Part shown: positions 37,880 to 48,724 of the stretch, in pieces
Position numbering within the stretch: the first letter of the stretch is position 1
Layout of the letters: each line of letters opens with the position of its first letter
NCBI RefSeq assembly: GCF_014805625.2
Contig: NW_023998567.1
Span: 1,553,934 to 1,617,933, forward strand
Direction: 5' to 3'
DNA: 64,000 bases
Origin: Glossina fuscipes
Lineage: Eukaryota; Arthropoda; Insecta; Diptera; Glossinidae
Position numbers and translations under genes: made by a program
The notes under the pieces: model-generated
What the model was told of the DNA's origin: nothing
Databases searched by the model: none
The model's input: only the letters and a program-made list of their open reading frames with translations

Positions 37880-38055
37880 TATAAAGAATGAGCCTAAGCG
37901 ACCGAGTAGACAAAGGATCTCGACTAACAACTCAGTGGTCGTGAGTTCAAGTCTTAATTGCGGCAGAATTTTCTATGAAGCCGATAGCCTAATTCGTGCT
38001 AGTAGCGTAAGACTTTAGTCTTATAATTTATTTCCTTGGCTAAATTAATAATGAC
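37880..38055 (+). repeat. tRNA-derived SINE, near full-length
   Basis: The head has GAGCCTAAGCGACCGAGTAG and GATCTCGACTAACAACTCAG, then a B-box-like GTGAGTTCAAGTCTT. The body has GCGGCAGA, AAGCCGATAGCCTAA, GTGCTAGTAGCGTAAGACTT and TAGTCTTATAATTTATTTCC, and the tail is TTGGCTAAATTAATAATGACAA. Every block recurs in order in the minus-strand copy at 60.2 kb. An A/B box head plus an unrelated body plus a short-repeat tail is the standard build of a tRNA-derived SINE transcribed by Pol III. Confidence 0.75.
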
Positions 38056-39034
38056 AATAATGTGATGATTTTTCAAAAGAAAATTGAATCGGTTACGGGA
38101 AATTATTTAATTTTAATACTCTCGAAATAATGAACAGCAAGTCGTATGACGGACAAATATTTTTATTTACAGGCAGTAAAACTTGGTTGGAGGTTACGTA
38201 GCTATATACAACTGCGTAAGCGCTAAGAGTGCGTGGCGAGCATATGTGCCGAAATGGTTAGAAAAATCCCAATTTGCAGTGTGAGTCCTAATAGCTGCTA
38301 CATTTTTATTAAACACATGTATTGATGTGTACGTCTATCAGACTTATTTACAATGTTAGACATATGATCACCATACGTTTAATATCCTGCTGTTAGCGAC
38401 AAATTTACCGCAATAAAAATTTTAAGGAACACGTTTTCGTACCAACAAACAAATTCTATTGCCTTAAGTCCTCATTGTTAATAATAAAAATGTTTAGAGA
38501 TTAAAATTAAATATGAACGCCGTAACTATGTAACGAAGCAAGAATACCTATCGGGCTTGAAGGAATACATAAATTTTGCGTCGCTTGGCTGAGAGCTGAG
38601 AACGTAAATAAGACTCGAACATTTTCACTTTAATGGAGGCAAAACCCATGACATCGCAAAAATCCAACATAATCGTGTACTCAGTTTTACTTACTTGACG
38701 GACGGGTTAGTATATAAATACCTTATGCTTGCAAAGGACAAACGTATGCAGACAATTTGAAGAGAATAAAATTAAATTTTAGCACAAACTCGCTTTTCAC
38801 GTCCGCATGTAAGTTGCCCATGTTAAAAAAGAACAAAGGTTTACAATCTCTTGAACTTACACAAAAGTAGAAGAGATATCGAAAATAAAAGAATTTAGAC
38901 CTTTCATGGACCAGACCGCTCCTGCTGCCCACTTGGTTGCAGTTAATTATTTGAAAATAGTAAATTTTTGATTGCTTTCCTTATTTAGTGTCTTATTTTA
39001 ATTCAAGTAGAAAACTAAACGCCAAAGTGATTTA
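38056..39034. other. no gene; possible very diverged SINE near 38.25 kb
   Basis: 38240-38325 has GTGCCGAAATGG, GTGAGTCCTAATAGC and TTTTTATTAAAC in the order of the SINE blocks, but with many differences. The minus-strand frame at 38723-38932 has no motif. Confidence 0.3.
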
Positions 39035-39265
39035 ATAACCAGAAGACTTCATTGGCTAATTCGTCCAGAATCTTAGCCTATTCTAAAAAATTAATGTGTT
39101 TTGAACGAATGTACGCTTCAGCCTATTTCGATCTGTACCATACAATTGTGGGGAACAACATCATTCATCAAAAGTCTAGTTCAACACATTTCTCAATAGT
39201 TTTCATTTTAAAGAATCAGGCAAATCCCTTCGCAACATCTCTTCTAGAGGAATCCAATGACTGAA
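39035..39265 (+). mobile_element. Jockey-type RT C-terminal fragment
   Basis: The frame 39052-39264 reads SSRILAYSKKLMCFERMYAS early and ends NQANPFATSLLEES, matching the S-LSxxNKLxLYKxxxxPI and NxLAxxLL end blocks of Jockey-clade RTs. It lies 1.2 kb downstream of, and in line with, the Jockey-type fragment ending at 37.87 kb. It may be its displaced end or a separate copy. Confidence 0.5.
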
Positions 39266-41174
39266 TGAATGACATTTTGAGTCGATGTGGCCAACGTATT
39301 CCCTTTTTAAAGGCGAGCAGTAGGATCCTCCATAAAATGCATTTAGAAAGTTTTACGCTTCTACCTTATGGGCAATGGGAAAACAATAACACAGAAACAC
39401 AGGTGCACTCAGTTTACTTTTCACTGTAGTCGCAAGAACTTGCGATGTTTCTGCTAAAACTTGCTGCCAATATTTTAATTTTTGCGGCCAGGAAAGTGCC
39501 AACAACATAGAGGCACACGGACGAAAGGACATGACTAGACCGATTCAGGACTTAACACTGATCAAGAATATAAATAATTTATAGCGTCTGGGACTTTCGC
39601 AATCTGCATGACAAACTGTGTATAACAAAAATTTGTAAAACTGAAAACGGCATATAATAGATTATAAATAAAGTAACACAATAAACTTAAAGGATGACGG
39701 GGTAATGTGAAGGACCCGAGAAAGGCGGATAAGATTAGAAAGAAAAAAGCGTCGATTTCGCAGATCCATGCAATTGCGACAGACCTTAAATTTGTGAATT
39801 TGGTGTCATGATAATGAAAGGAATAGTTTGTCGACAAATATTTACGATCTGAACGCTTAAATAAAATTTTAGGAAAACGACTAAAACACATTTTTTTATT
39901 TTTAGAAATCTATGCGTTGGAAAGAACAAAAAGGAATATGCTCTGTACGATGTGTAAGGAAAGTCGAACGTATTTTATTAAAGTTTCAGTAGCAACGGCA
40001 TAGCGTAAGCAAATGCAATAGAATTTATTTCTCGACATGTTGTCATCGTTAAGTAGTTCGTTTTCAGAACTTATTAGGAAGACTTTAAAATTTCATTTTT
40101 TGATGAAATATATAAACAGGCATGTAAAGCCATTTTACTTCGTTTATTTCAAAGATGACGAAGAATACGAAGTCTTCAAATGGAAAAATTACGAACAATA
40201 GCTTTCGTTTAATAATTAAAGTATAGGTAATCGCTTAGAACACGGTATTCTGCAACTCAGTTTCACTGAAACTCGACAAGCAAATTGCGGCAATCCTCTT
40301 AGAAAGCAATCCTCTTTCTGTATTACCAGAACTGGATTTTCATTTAGCATTAGTTAAAAAATAACCTTTCGCACTATGAATACACAATATGTAGGTACAC
40401 ACGAAATTTTACTATATATATATATGATCTTTAACATTACAATTATTTTCGTTTAGTGCAGGTCCGAAAGAAGTGTAAAATTTAAAAGGGTAATGCAAAG
40501 CTATCGTATCGGGCAATTTACAACGAGGTTATAAAGGCAAGCAATAAGGCAAGGCAGATTCTTTTAAAAGGTAAAGGGTTCGTCAAAATTTTGAAGAAAG
40601 TTCAGAAAGCGAAGATAATATTGCTCGACCAAACAAATATGCTCATTTATTGTGCTAAGCAGGGTTGACGAAGAAAATTATTGAATAAAACTTACCTTAA
40701 GTGAAATTAAATAATATGTATGTTATAGTTTTGTTTCCTAATAAAAGGAAAGTATTTTATATGTAATTCAAAAATTAGTTTTCTTTCATAGGATTTAAAA
40801 AAGATGTTTTTAATAGTTTTTGGAAGAAAACCTTTGGAACTGGCTTCTTGTCGCTTATAATGCGGCGGTGTCGCACGTCGATACAGTGCTTTGTATCATT
40901 TTCATTAACAACCAAAACATATCTCGTGGTTAGGAAGTGCGACACAAAATATTTAGATTACAGGCTTTTCTCTTTATATTCTTCTCGCGTTATATACTCC
41001 GTTAGCATATGGTATCAATTTTGTGGTAAATAGAGATGTACCGTAAGCAAGCGCACACATGTCCGCTTATATGCAGTTTGTAAGCATTGTTTACTAGTGC
41101 GGCTGTATATACAAATATATTGACTGTATATATGTGTATACAAATAGTTCGAACATAAAGGCTACACGCAATAT

Positions 41175-41221
<47 letters not shown>

Positions 41222-42138
41222 GTATATACACTACATATATACGCACATATACATATATATATTTAGAGATTTTACGTACACTTTACCAACTGCGACCATA
41301 ACTGTTAGTCATATTAAGAAAAGCATGAAAACATATATGAAAATGTCACTCCGGGTAACTGAAAACATGGTATGTAAATTTAAATAATGATTGTCAGATC
41401 CATTTTCAAATTTTAAGAATACATTTCGAGCTTTTAATCGGTATATTTTCAAGTCAACAGCTAGCAAAATACTCAGTATTAGACGAGCTAGCAATGATAA
41501 CAGCAGAGAAGAAATCAACCGCAAGAACTTGGTATTCCTCAAAAAGCTTGAGCATCCGTATCCTTATTCCAAAAATAAATAAATGAATAAAGATAAGAAA
41601 ATAAAAGGAAATCGATGCATAATATCGACAATTTCTGCCAATTTGTTTCACAACCTCGTTTATTTACGCAAATGCTAAAATCAGTCATTCCAGTGCTCGC
41701 GGGTTTTAATCTCAAGTCCATTAGAATTTGTTTTGACCATAATTATAGTGAGTGCTCAGTTTGTAGAGGCATAACACATACCAATTGAGCTCACTCCCAC
41801 GGCCGAAACCCTATCTCTTTCTGTTTTTTCACTTCTTTGTGACCATTGCCGTGTTACATGAATAGAGAACGTCCCCTGAATGTTTGGCCCATAAAAATAG
41901 GCCAGTCACAACTATGAACTTTTCTCGTTACTCGCATAAATGCGTACATTAAAACTTCAGTCTCCAGTCAAATCAAATTCACTTTAAGTATTGCTCTGGC
42001 TGCTTTCGACACTATATATTCTTATACACCTCGGAGTGAGGTGTAACGTATAATGTTTAAGAAAATGAGAACAAGAACAAAATTACATACATACCCGCCA
42101 AGAGTTTACTTTACTTTGCTTTTCTTTATACTATATAG
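39266..42138. other. no gene recognised; contains (TA)n
   Basis: A 109-codon minus frame (39562-39891) is hydrophobic towards its end and has no domain I recognise. Frames at 41309-41721 overlap each other on both strands and look like chance. The block at 41828-41860 matches one near 33.4 kb. Confidence 0.35.
41181..41218. repeat. (TA)n microsatellite
   Basis: About 19 uninterrupted TA units, followed by further TA-rich sequence to about 41270. Confidence 0.9.
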
Positions 42139-43122
42139 GTTTCTTCCTAAGTAAAAGAGAAATAAAACTGCATTATTCGCTACACAATTGTTAGCTTTTA
42201 AATGATTTTATTTACAAATTTGCAAATGGTTTAATTCTCATGGATAGTCTGCCTAATCAAAATTTTATGGTTTGGACCTTTATAATCATTAGGTGTGATG
42301 AGAGGAATATTCATTTTGTCAAAACGTTTGCAACGCCTAGAAGAAAACTCTGGAGATCCCACAAAGTGCATATATTCTTGATCAGAATCACATTCTGAAT
42401 CGATTTAAGCATGTCCGTCTGTTTGGCTGCCTGTCCGTTCGGCTAATATCTGTTTTCAAACATACCCTTGACGCAAAAATGGCACTACCAACCTCAAACT
42501 TGGCAGAAACATTATAAATTCTTGCAGGCAGTTTGGTTTAGCATATGGGTCAAATCAGTCGATGGATACGCCTGTAGCACTACGTAAAATGAAAATAACT
42601 CTGTTTTTCAAAAGGAATTAAAAAATTGTCTTTTGCTTATTGATCATGAACTAAAACGAATAAATCTACAAGGTTTTCAACGTACATTCTATGGACAATG
42701 CCGTAGTACCTGCACAAAAACGGAAACATCGGCCACGCCTATTCAATTTTGTAGTGTGATAATTCCATCTTTTTTTCTCAAAACCTTTATATTACGCTTG
42801 TAAGCAAGCTTCGAAAACTCCTCAAAGTATATATATATTCTTGACAAGTTTCAAAATCTGCCCGTTTGAACAAATGTGTGGTATCTGTGCTAAACATTTT
42901 CCCGTCGCTACAAATTTGCAGAAGTGTTTGAAATGATCCAAATAGGTCAAAGAATATGCTGTATAACCAAAACTGAAAACACTTTGACTTTCCGTGTCTC
43001 TTGTTCGTTGCTCATGAACTACAACAGATACACGATATAGATTTCCATAAAATTATTCTACAAAAATAGGATAACGGCAATGAGCACATGATATCCGTTC
43101 GCAACAGAATATAATTTGTTGA
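42139..43122 (+). repeat. DINE-like dispersed repeat (pair of 44.6 kb)
   Basis: Contains CATTTTGTCAAAACGTTTGC, TATATTCTTGATCAGAATCA, CGATTTAAGCATGTCCGTCT and GGCTGCCTGTCCGTTCGGC, then CTCAAACTTGGCAGA. These words and their order match the core of DINE-1/INE-1-type non-autonomous Helitrons known in flies. It then continues with blocks shared in order with 44601-45395: ACTACAACAGA, TTCTATGGA, GTAGTACCTGCA, AAAATTATTCTACAAAA and CGCAAC-GAATATAATT. The Helitron assignment is by analogy; no CTAG hairpin end was located. Confidence 0.6.
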
Positions 43123-44600
43123 GTTTTTTTTTTTCGTTTAATTTTTGAAAATAAAATTTACATTACCGTACACTTCTGTTTATTAAGCGTTTTGATGGTT
43201 TTATAATCTGTAAAGTTGTAAAACTACCTCCCTGTAAATTAAAAAATTATAATAAATCTTTTTAATTTTTAAGCATTCTTTACTCCACAGCGCGGAGTTC
43301 ATTTTGGTTATGAACTCTTGGCGCAATGGTTAACGAAAGAGAAATGCTTTATTAAGTTAAAAGTAAACGTACCTTATCAGCAATAGATGTCCAGTCGGAA
43401 CTATTTTCCTATCAAGGTCACATGGACCTGACAACTACTACTCTAAAGTAGTAGATTACAATAATAATTACGATTTTTTTTCTTGTCTTTTCAATGCTTT
43501 GGGAACTGTGTATGTAAATTCCTATGGCGTACAATTGATCCGTAACTATGTACTAAGATATAATTTATGGAGTATCTGTTTTCTGTTGCAATTTTTTCAA
43601 TCATGGTGTTTTCAGTTACACACTTAAGTCCCGAAATTTCAATATATACTCTTCACAAATGTTGGATAATATCAGAAATACAAATATAACATAGATAACG
43701 AAGCTCGAGAAAAAGTATAGAAATACAAAGGACAATAATTACTAAACGGAAACTGTTGAAGAAGTTTATTTACAATAGTATATACATATACCAAAGGAAA
43801 TCGAAATTAATCAATGCAAAATCCTGAGTCAGTGCATGTCCACACATCTATCTATCGTTCAGCCAAACATTCTTACTGGCAGCTTTCACTTCCTTCGCAA
43901 GTTTGTAACGAAATTGCACTTGAAGATTCGCACTATAATTGTAGAACAATACCAGCAATGTGTAAGATGGTGATGAAAAATATTCGACTTAAACCAATAT
44001 TTAAATACTACATAATATGTAAGCAGAATGAAGAGTTTCTCATATCGCTGCATTTCATGTTACGCGATTTGTGCAATCGTTTTTCGAGGACGTTAATAAT
44101 TCACAAAGAAGTCAAATTTTTATGATTGGTTTTTTATTTATTTTTATTAATTTATTTTTTTGTTATGTTTATACCTATTACCGAAGTAGTCATTTCCATT
44201 TGCACTGTTACTTTGAGGTAAGAACATATTTGCCAATACTCCTTTGATATTTCTTCTTCTCATGTAGATTTTTGCCACAGAAAAGTTCCGAAACCGTGAC
44301 ACGACGGAAGATATTTCTAAACCTCAAATTGCTCTTGATAAATATATATTTTTAATGAAAGTCTAAAGAAATATCGTGCAAAGAAGACTTTAGTTTTCGC
44401 TTAGCATGAGCTTGAAGAAACGCTTTGCTTTTGCCTTGATTTTTTGTGAACTTAACTGGAATCTGCGGAAAACGTGTGAAACACATATATTTTAGATGGG
44501 CATCAATTTTCACAGATTTTTGTACGCTCTTTGAGCAATTTGCGTATTCGTCTTTGAAAAGCGTACCGTCCAAGCCAGATACAACAATAAAAGTTGTCCT
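43123..44600. other. no gene recognised
   Basis: A 103-codon plus frame (43814-44125) and a 96-codon minus frame (44352-44642) carry no known motif. The first has relatively even composition, so it is noted but not called. Confidence 0.35.
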
Positions 44601-45395
44601 TGTGCTTCCTAAGTAAGAGAGAAAGAAAGCTGAATTCGGCACACAATTTTAAACGTTTTTATGCATAATTAAAATTTTATATTTTAGACTTTTGTAACCG
44701 CCACCGAGTGGTGAAAGGAAAGCTTCAGAAAGAAGGAAAAAAGCTTCAGAGGCCCCTTCTAAATTGACTTAAGCAAATCCGTCTGTTTGGCAGCCTGTCC
44801 GTTTTTGCAATGACTGTTTTAAACATTCTGCTGATGAAAGAATGACACTACTAACTTCAATCTTGGCAGACACACTTGAAGTTGTTGCACGCAGGTTAGT
44901 AATGGAAATTTGCTAACTCAGTCGCAGAACGTGGCCACAGTACTAGGTAAACTAAGAACTCCTTTGTTTTTTTATATAGAGTAAAAAACTGGTTTTTGCT
45001 CATGACTCTTAAACTACAACAGACACATCTACAAAATTTTGAATATATATTCTATGGATGATCCTGTAGTACCTGCATAAAAATGTTAAAATAATGTGTC
45101 ATAATTTTATTTTTTTCTGAATCCGTTATATGGCACTTGGAAGCAAGCGTCAAAAATCCCATGAAATGAATAAATTCTTAGCCAGATTGAAATTCGGGAT
45201 GAAACTACAGTGAAACTACACCAGACCTACTCGCCCGTACAATCAAAATTTGGAACACCTTGTCATTCCCTGCCTTTTGCTCTTTGCGTATAAACTACAA
45301 CACATGCACGATATCAGTTTCCGCAAAATTATTCTACAAAACGAGAACAACTGCGATTGGTGTAAGAGAATGGGTCGCAACCGAATATAATTCTT
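44601..45395 (+). repeat. DINE-like dispersed repeat (pair of 42.1 kb)
   Basis: Starts with CTTCCTAAGTAAGAGAGAAA, matching 42142, and carries the words GACTTAAGCAAATCCGTCTG, TTTGGCAGCCTGTCCG, AATCTTGGCAGACAC, TTCTATGGATGATCCTGTAG and GCAACCGAATATAATT in the same order as the 42.1 kb copy. It differs at many positions, so the duplication is old. Confidence 0.6.
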
Positions 45396-47439
45396 GTTTT
45401 ACCTGTTTTACCTACGATTCAAAAATTAAATAAGGAAAGCCACCCGTTCCGTAAGATTAATTGGTATTTAAAGTTGTTTTAAGATACCAAACGATTTTAT
45501 TTTATTTATAATAACATATTTGTTGTTCAGAAAGTAATGAAGGGTAGATATTGTATTGTACCTTATATACAATTATAAAAGAGACCTGTCCTGGGTATAT
45601 AACTCACTACGTTCAAAATTTGATGGTACCATTACAGGGAAATGTGTCGAATTTTTTCTTTGAATTAATTAAATCTTGTTAGTCTACACTCACAAGAATA
45701 TTTAGCGCTTAGAGCTTCCTGTTACATTGCTCGACTAACAAATTATTTTCAATAATAAAATGTTGACAGTTCAGCGGATTCATCATTACTTCGGCGCAAT
45801 ATGACTTCTATATTTATATCATTAACGTTAGAGTATAATAAATTTGATTTAAGCTCGTGATATCAAGCTGAAATTTAAAATATCGATTCATTCTGGTGCA
45901 GCTCTAAGACTCCATCAACATTCCAGAAGTACATAAATACATATATGTACAAAAAAATTAGGCAAAATATAAATATAAATTATCCTTGTTTTTAATATTT
46001 TCAGTTTAGTTCTTCACATTTTTCGATTGGTCTCTTGATTATTTTCATCTGTGGTCTATGAAAGGGTAAAATTGATATAATTGAACGCACAGGGGCGATA
46101 TAATTGAACGCACAGGGGCGATCGCGTGTTTTTGTCTTTTTCATCTGCTGTCTAATAATTGAAAGTATTTCTTAAGTTAAGAGATATTCCCAGATTAGAG
46201 ATGCGTCATGCTACATCTTGACACATGTGCTCTGAAAAAAGAGCAAAATTTCAAATGAAAATGACATCCGCAAAAAATAGTTCAACTTAAATATATTAAA
46301 TCATTAACCATCTCATTGAAAGTTGTCGGATGTACCGAGAAGTGTACTGTTACTAGACTTTTTTATTTATTATATTGTACTGAAATTATTTCATTTTAAC
46401 TTCACCATGCAGTGTTGAAATAGTTAACATAAATAATAATTACCAGGTTCAATAATTTCGCTGCAACGTTTTTCTTATATGAATGAATGAAAGAATAAAT
46501 TCTCAAGTATGTATGCATCCGTATGTGTTTATGTATACGTGCATATACATTCATTTTTAAGCACATCATCATAAATCACCGGATGTAATGTTTCACAAGG
46601 CAATCGCTATCTGCGAGAAATAATAAACTGGGTCTTCAAAAAACTGGAACTAAAACAAATGAGTTTTTGCGGCAATTTTAACGACCACGATTGCTATTGT
46701 GAAACTCAAGAATATTTTCATTCGCACACATGTGCGTTTTATATGCACATACATCCGCACACGGAGTACAGGCTACATATCTATTTTTCAATAAATGACG
46801 TTACGCTATGGTAGTGTCGCAAAGAAAATGCACCCATGTTCACCATATTCACGATATATGCACACACAGGCAAACGCACTGAACAGTAAAGCTTTTGAAT
46901 ATGTTAGATCCTCTCTGTAATCTTTCTTTTTAAATTTTGCGTTATATTTGCTACATAAGTTCACATATGTACATAAAATTGTATAGCAGCGACGTCTTAT
47001 TGCTCACACCATATTCGTTCCACTGACATATCTGTCAATAAACAATTCCGCGTTATACATCGTCAATAACAAAAAAGACTCACGTTACGTGTAAGAAGTA
47101 CTAAATGGCCTATATTCAACACGATGGAACCTGAAAAGCACTATTCAAACTCTCTCACTTGAAAAGTTAAAACGTTATTCTTACTTTTCTCCCTTGAGCA
47201 CAAACTTTTTCCGCAGTTTCCTGATTTTAAAAGCGGGCTACCGGATGTAGCGAATATACTAGACACTCAAAAGCGATAGTTACGTTAAAAAATATTCAAA
47301 AAATTACAAGAACTAAATGACTTTCTAAAAATTTCAAAAAGGGAATGTAGTCACTATTTTGCAAGAAACTTGGTTCTGAGAGGTCTGTTTTCAAAATGAG
47401 TACCACGTTTACTCCCTGAAAGAAACAGCTAGTGGACTA
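45396..47439. other. no gene recognised
   Basis: AT-rich, with a 23-bp direct duplication at 46074-46119. Nothing else was seen; repeated ACACA and TATATG runs are simple sequence. Confidence 0.4.
46074..46119 (+). repeat. perfect 23-bp tandem duplication
   Basis: GATATAATTGAACGCACAGG plus GGC occurs twice back to back with no differences, which suggests a recent slippage or repair duplication. Confidence 0.85.
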
Positions 47440-47640
47440 CATCGAAATGAATTGTGAACTGCGGTCACTCCCACAATATTTCCAACATCTGGGGCTCGGC
47501 GACTATTATCTGTTTGCAAATCTTAAAAAAGAAAAGGAGAGGAAAAAGATTTTAACCAAATGATGAGGTCCCTGTATCTTCTTTTGAGAGCCTTCAAAAA
47601 CCACTCTATTAAAAGCCGTTAAGGAAGCATTTGTATCGTA
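47440..47640 (+). pseudogene. mariner transposase C-terminal relic
   Basis: One frame reads NCELRSLPQYFQHL, then GLGDYYLFANLKK. It aligns without gaps to the mariner end block (FELLxHPPYSPDLAPxDYYLFxNLKK), which holds the third catalytic Asp. After a frameshift it continues NDEVPVSSFESLQKPLY, matching the next block. No terminal repeats were recognised. It is much older than the mariner at 23 kb and lies about 0.8 kb downstream of twist. Confidence 0.6.
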
Positions 47641-48474
47641 ACCCCGATATATTACGTATTTTACTATATGAGATATAGTATGTATACGAAGCGATCAAAA
47701 ATTTGATACAAGAAGATAGTCTCCATTATTATTTTTATTTATTGGTATGCCATCGTAGATATTGGAAAATTAACCTCTTTTGGCAGTTTATTCCCTCAAT
47801 AACACAGCATCTCATCTCGTAAGAAAAAAACTTTTTCACGTCACTGTCGATCATATATATATGTATATATATATCTATACATTCCGATATGTAATATCTT
47901 TTTTGTAGCTAATGTAATAAGAAACAATTTTGCTGCCTTTCGCTTTTCTTGCTTACGGTTAATAAATCTGTTGGCTGGTCGCTGAACATGTGCATTTTCA
48001 TGTGAACTTCTATTACAGGCGTATCCCAAAACTCCTTGCTTGGAATCTTTGATGTTGGGATGTGTTCGTAAATTGTACTTTGTTGTCTGCTTGAACTAAT
48101 TGAATTTAAAATGGCGACTTGTCCAAACAAAAATTTAAATAAAGTACATTTTTCCTTTATCATCTACTGTCGTATTTGAAGATTTATTTCTTTTATTATC
48201 GTTGTGGATTTTGTTGGATATTATGTTATTATTTACTAAAGCGAAAATGAATTTCACTACATTATTATGTATACATATATATGCACACAGGCACACACAC
48301 ACACATATGCATAAAAACTTTAGTTTAGACAATATTCAGTTCACATTAAAAAATGTATTGAATACGCATATGCGTCATATATAATCGAATCGTTCTTCTT
48401 AATACTAATTGGAAAGTTTTACGCGTACGCAATGATACATTGAAGCTGGAAACTAAGGCAAATTTGTTAGCTGC
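47641..48474. other. twist 3' flank, with AT and CA simple repeats
   Basis: Holds TA-rich runs near 47850-47875 and a (CA)n-like run near 48283-48308. The 3'UTR of twist probably ends in this interval. The minus frames 47841-48332 are not supported as genes. Confidence 0.4.
48183..48197 (-). promoter_or_regulatory. candidate twist polyadenylation signals
   Basis: Two AATAAA hexamers on the minus strand (TTTATT on plus at 48183-48188 and 48192-48197) lie about 280-290 nt downstream of the twist stop codon. The position is reasonable for a 3'UTR end, but the region is AT-rich and chance hexamers are common. Confidence 0.35.
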
Positions 48475-48724
48475 TCACTTTTCACATTGATTGGGTTGAG
48501 TGTCGTCTTCTACTCTCCAAACACCAAACAAATAGCTGAGCTTCTCGGGCAGAATAATGGGTGCACACGCTGTTCGCCGCAAACTCCTTAGTTCCGTTTC
48601 GTCGCCTTGGAGAATTGACGCAGATCCTATCGCAAAATTTTCTCCTTGACCGATATTGGCGTCAACGGCCTTTAAGAGGCCAATTTCACCCGTCGACAAA
48701 ATGCGACACAAGAAATCGATATAT
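48475..48724 (-). CDS. twi: twist coding exon 2 (end of helix 2 and WR motif)
   Basis: The acceptor reads TTTTCTGTAACGCAG, ending at 48725. The exon begins A-TAT-ATC-GAT-TTC, which completes the split lysine codon and continues YIDFLCR. It encodes residues 405-487 and stops at TGA (48477-48475). It contains the conserved [16 protein letters not shown] block of fly Twist. There is no other in-frame candidate for the missing end of helix 2 between 48.4 kb and exon 1. Confidence 0.94.

Noticed and set aside
37880..38055. Functional tRNA gene
   Set aside because: A and B boxes are present, but no closed acceptor stem or anticodon loop can be drawn and the same body recurs at other loci; it is a SINE.
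39562..39891. 109-codon minus frame with hydrophobic segments
   Set aside because: No recognisable domain; composition typical of AT-rich read-through. Considered as a LINE C-terminus but no diagnostic block was present.
41309..41721. Cluster of four overlapping short frames on both strands
   Set aside because: Mutually overlapping, no motifs, next to a (TA)n run; chance frames.
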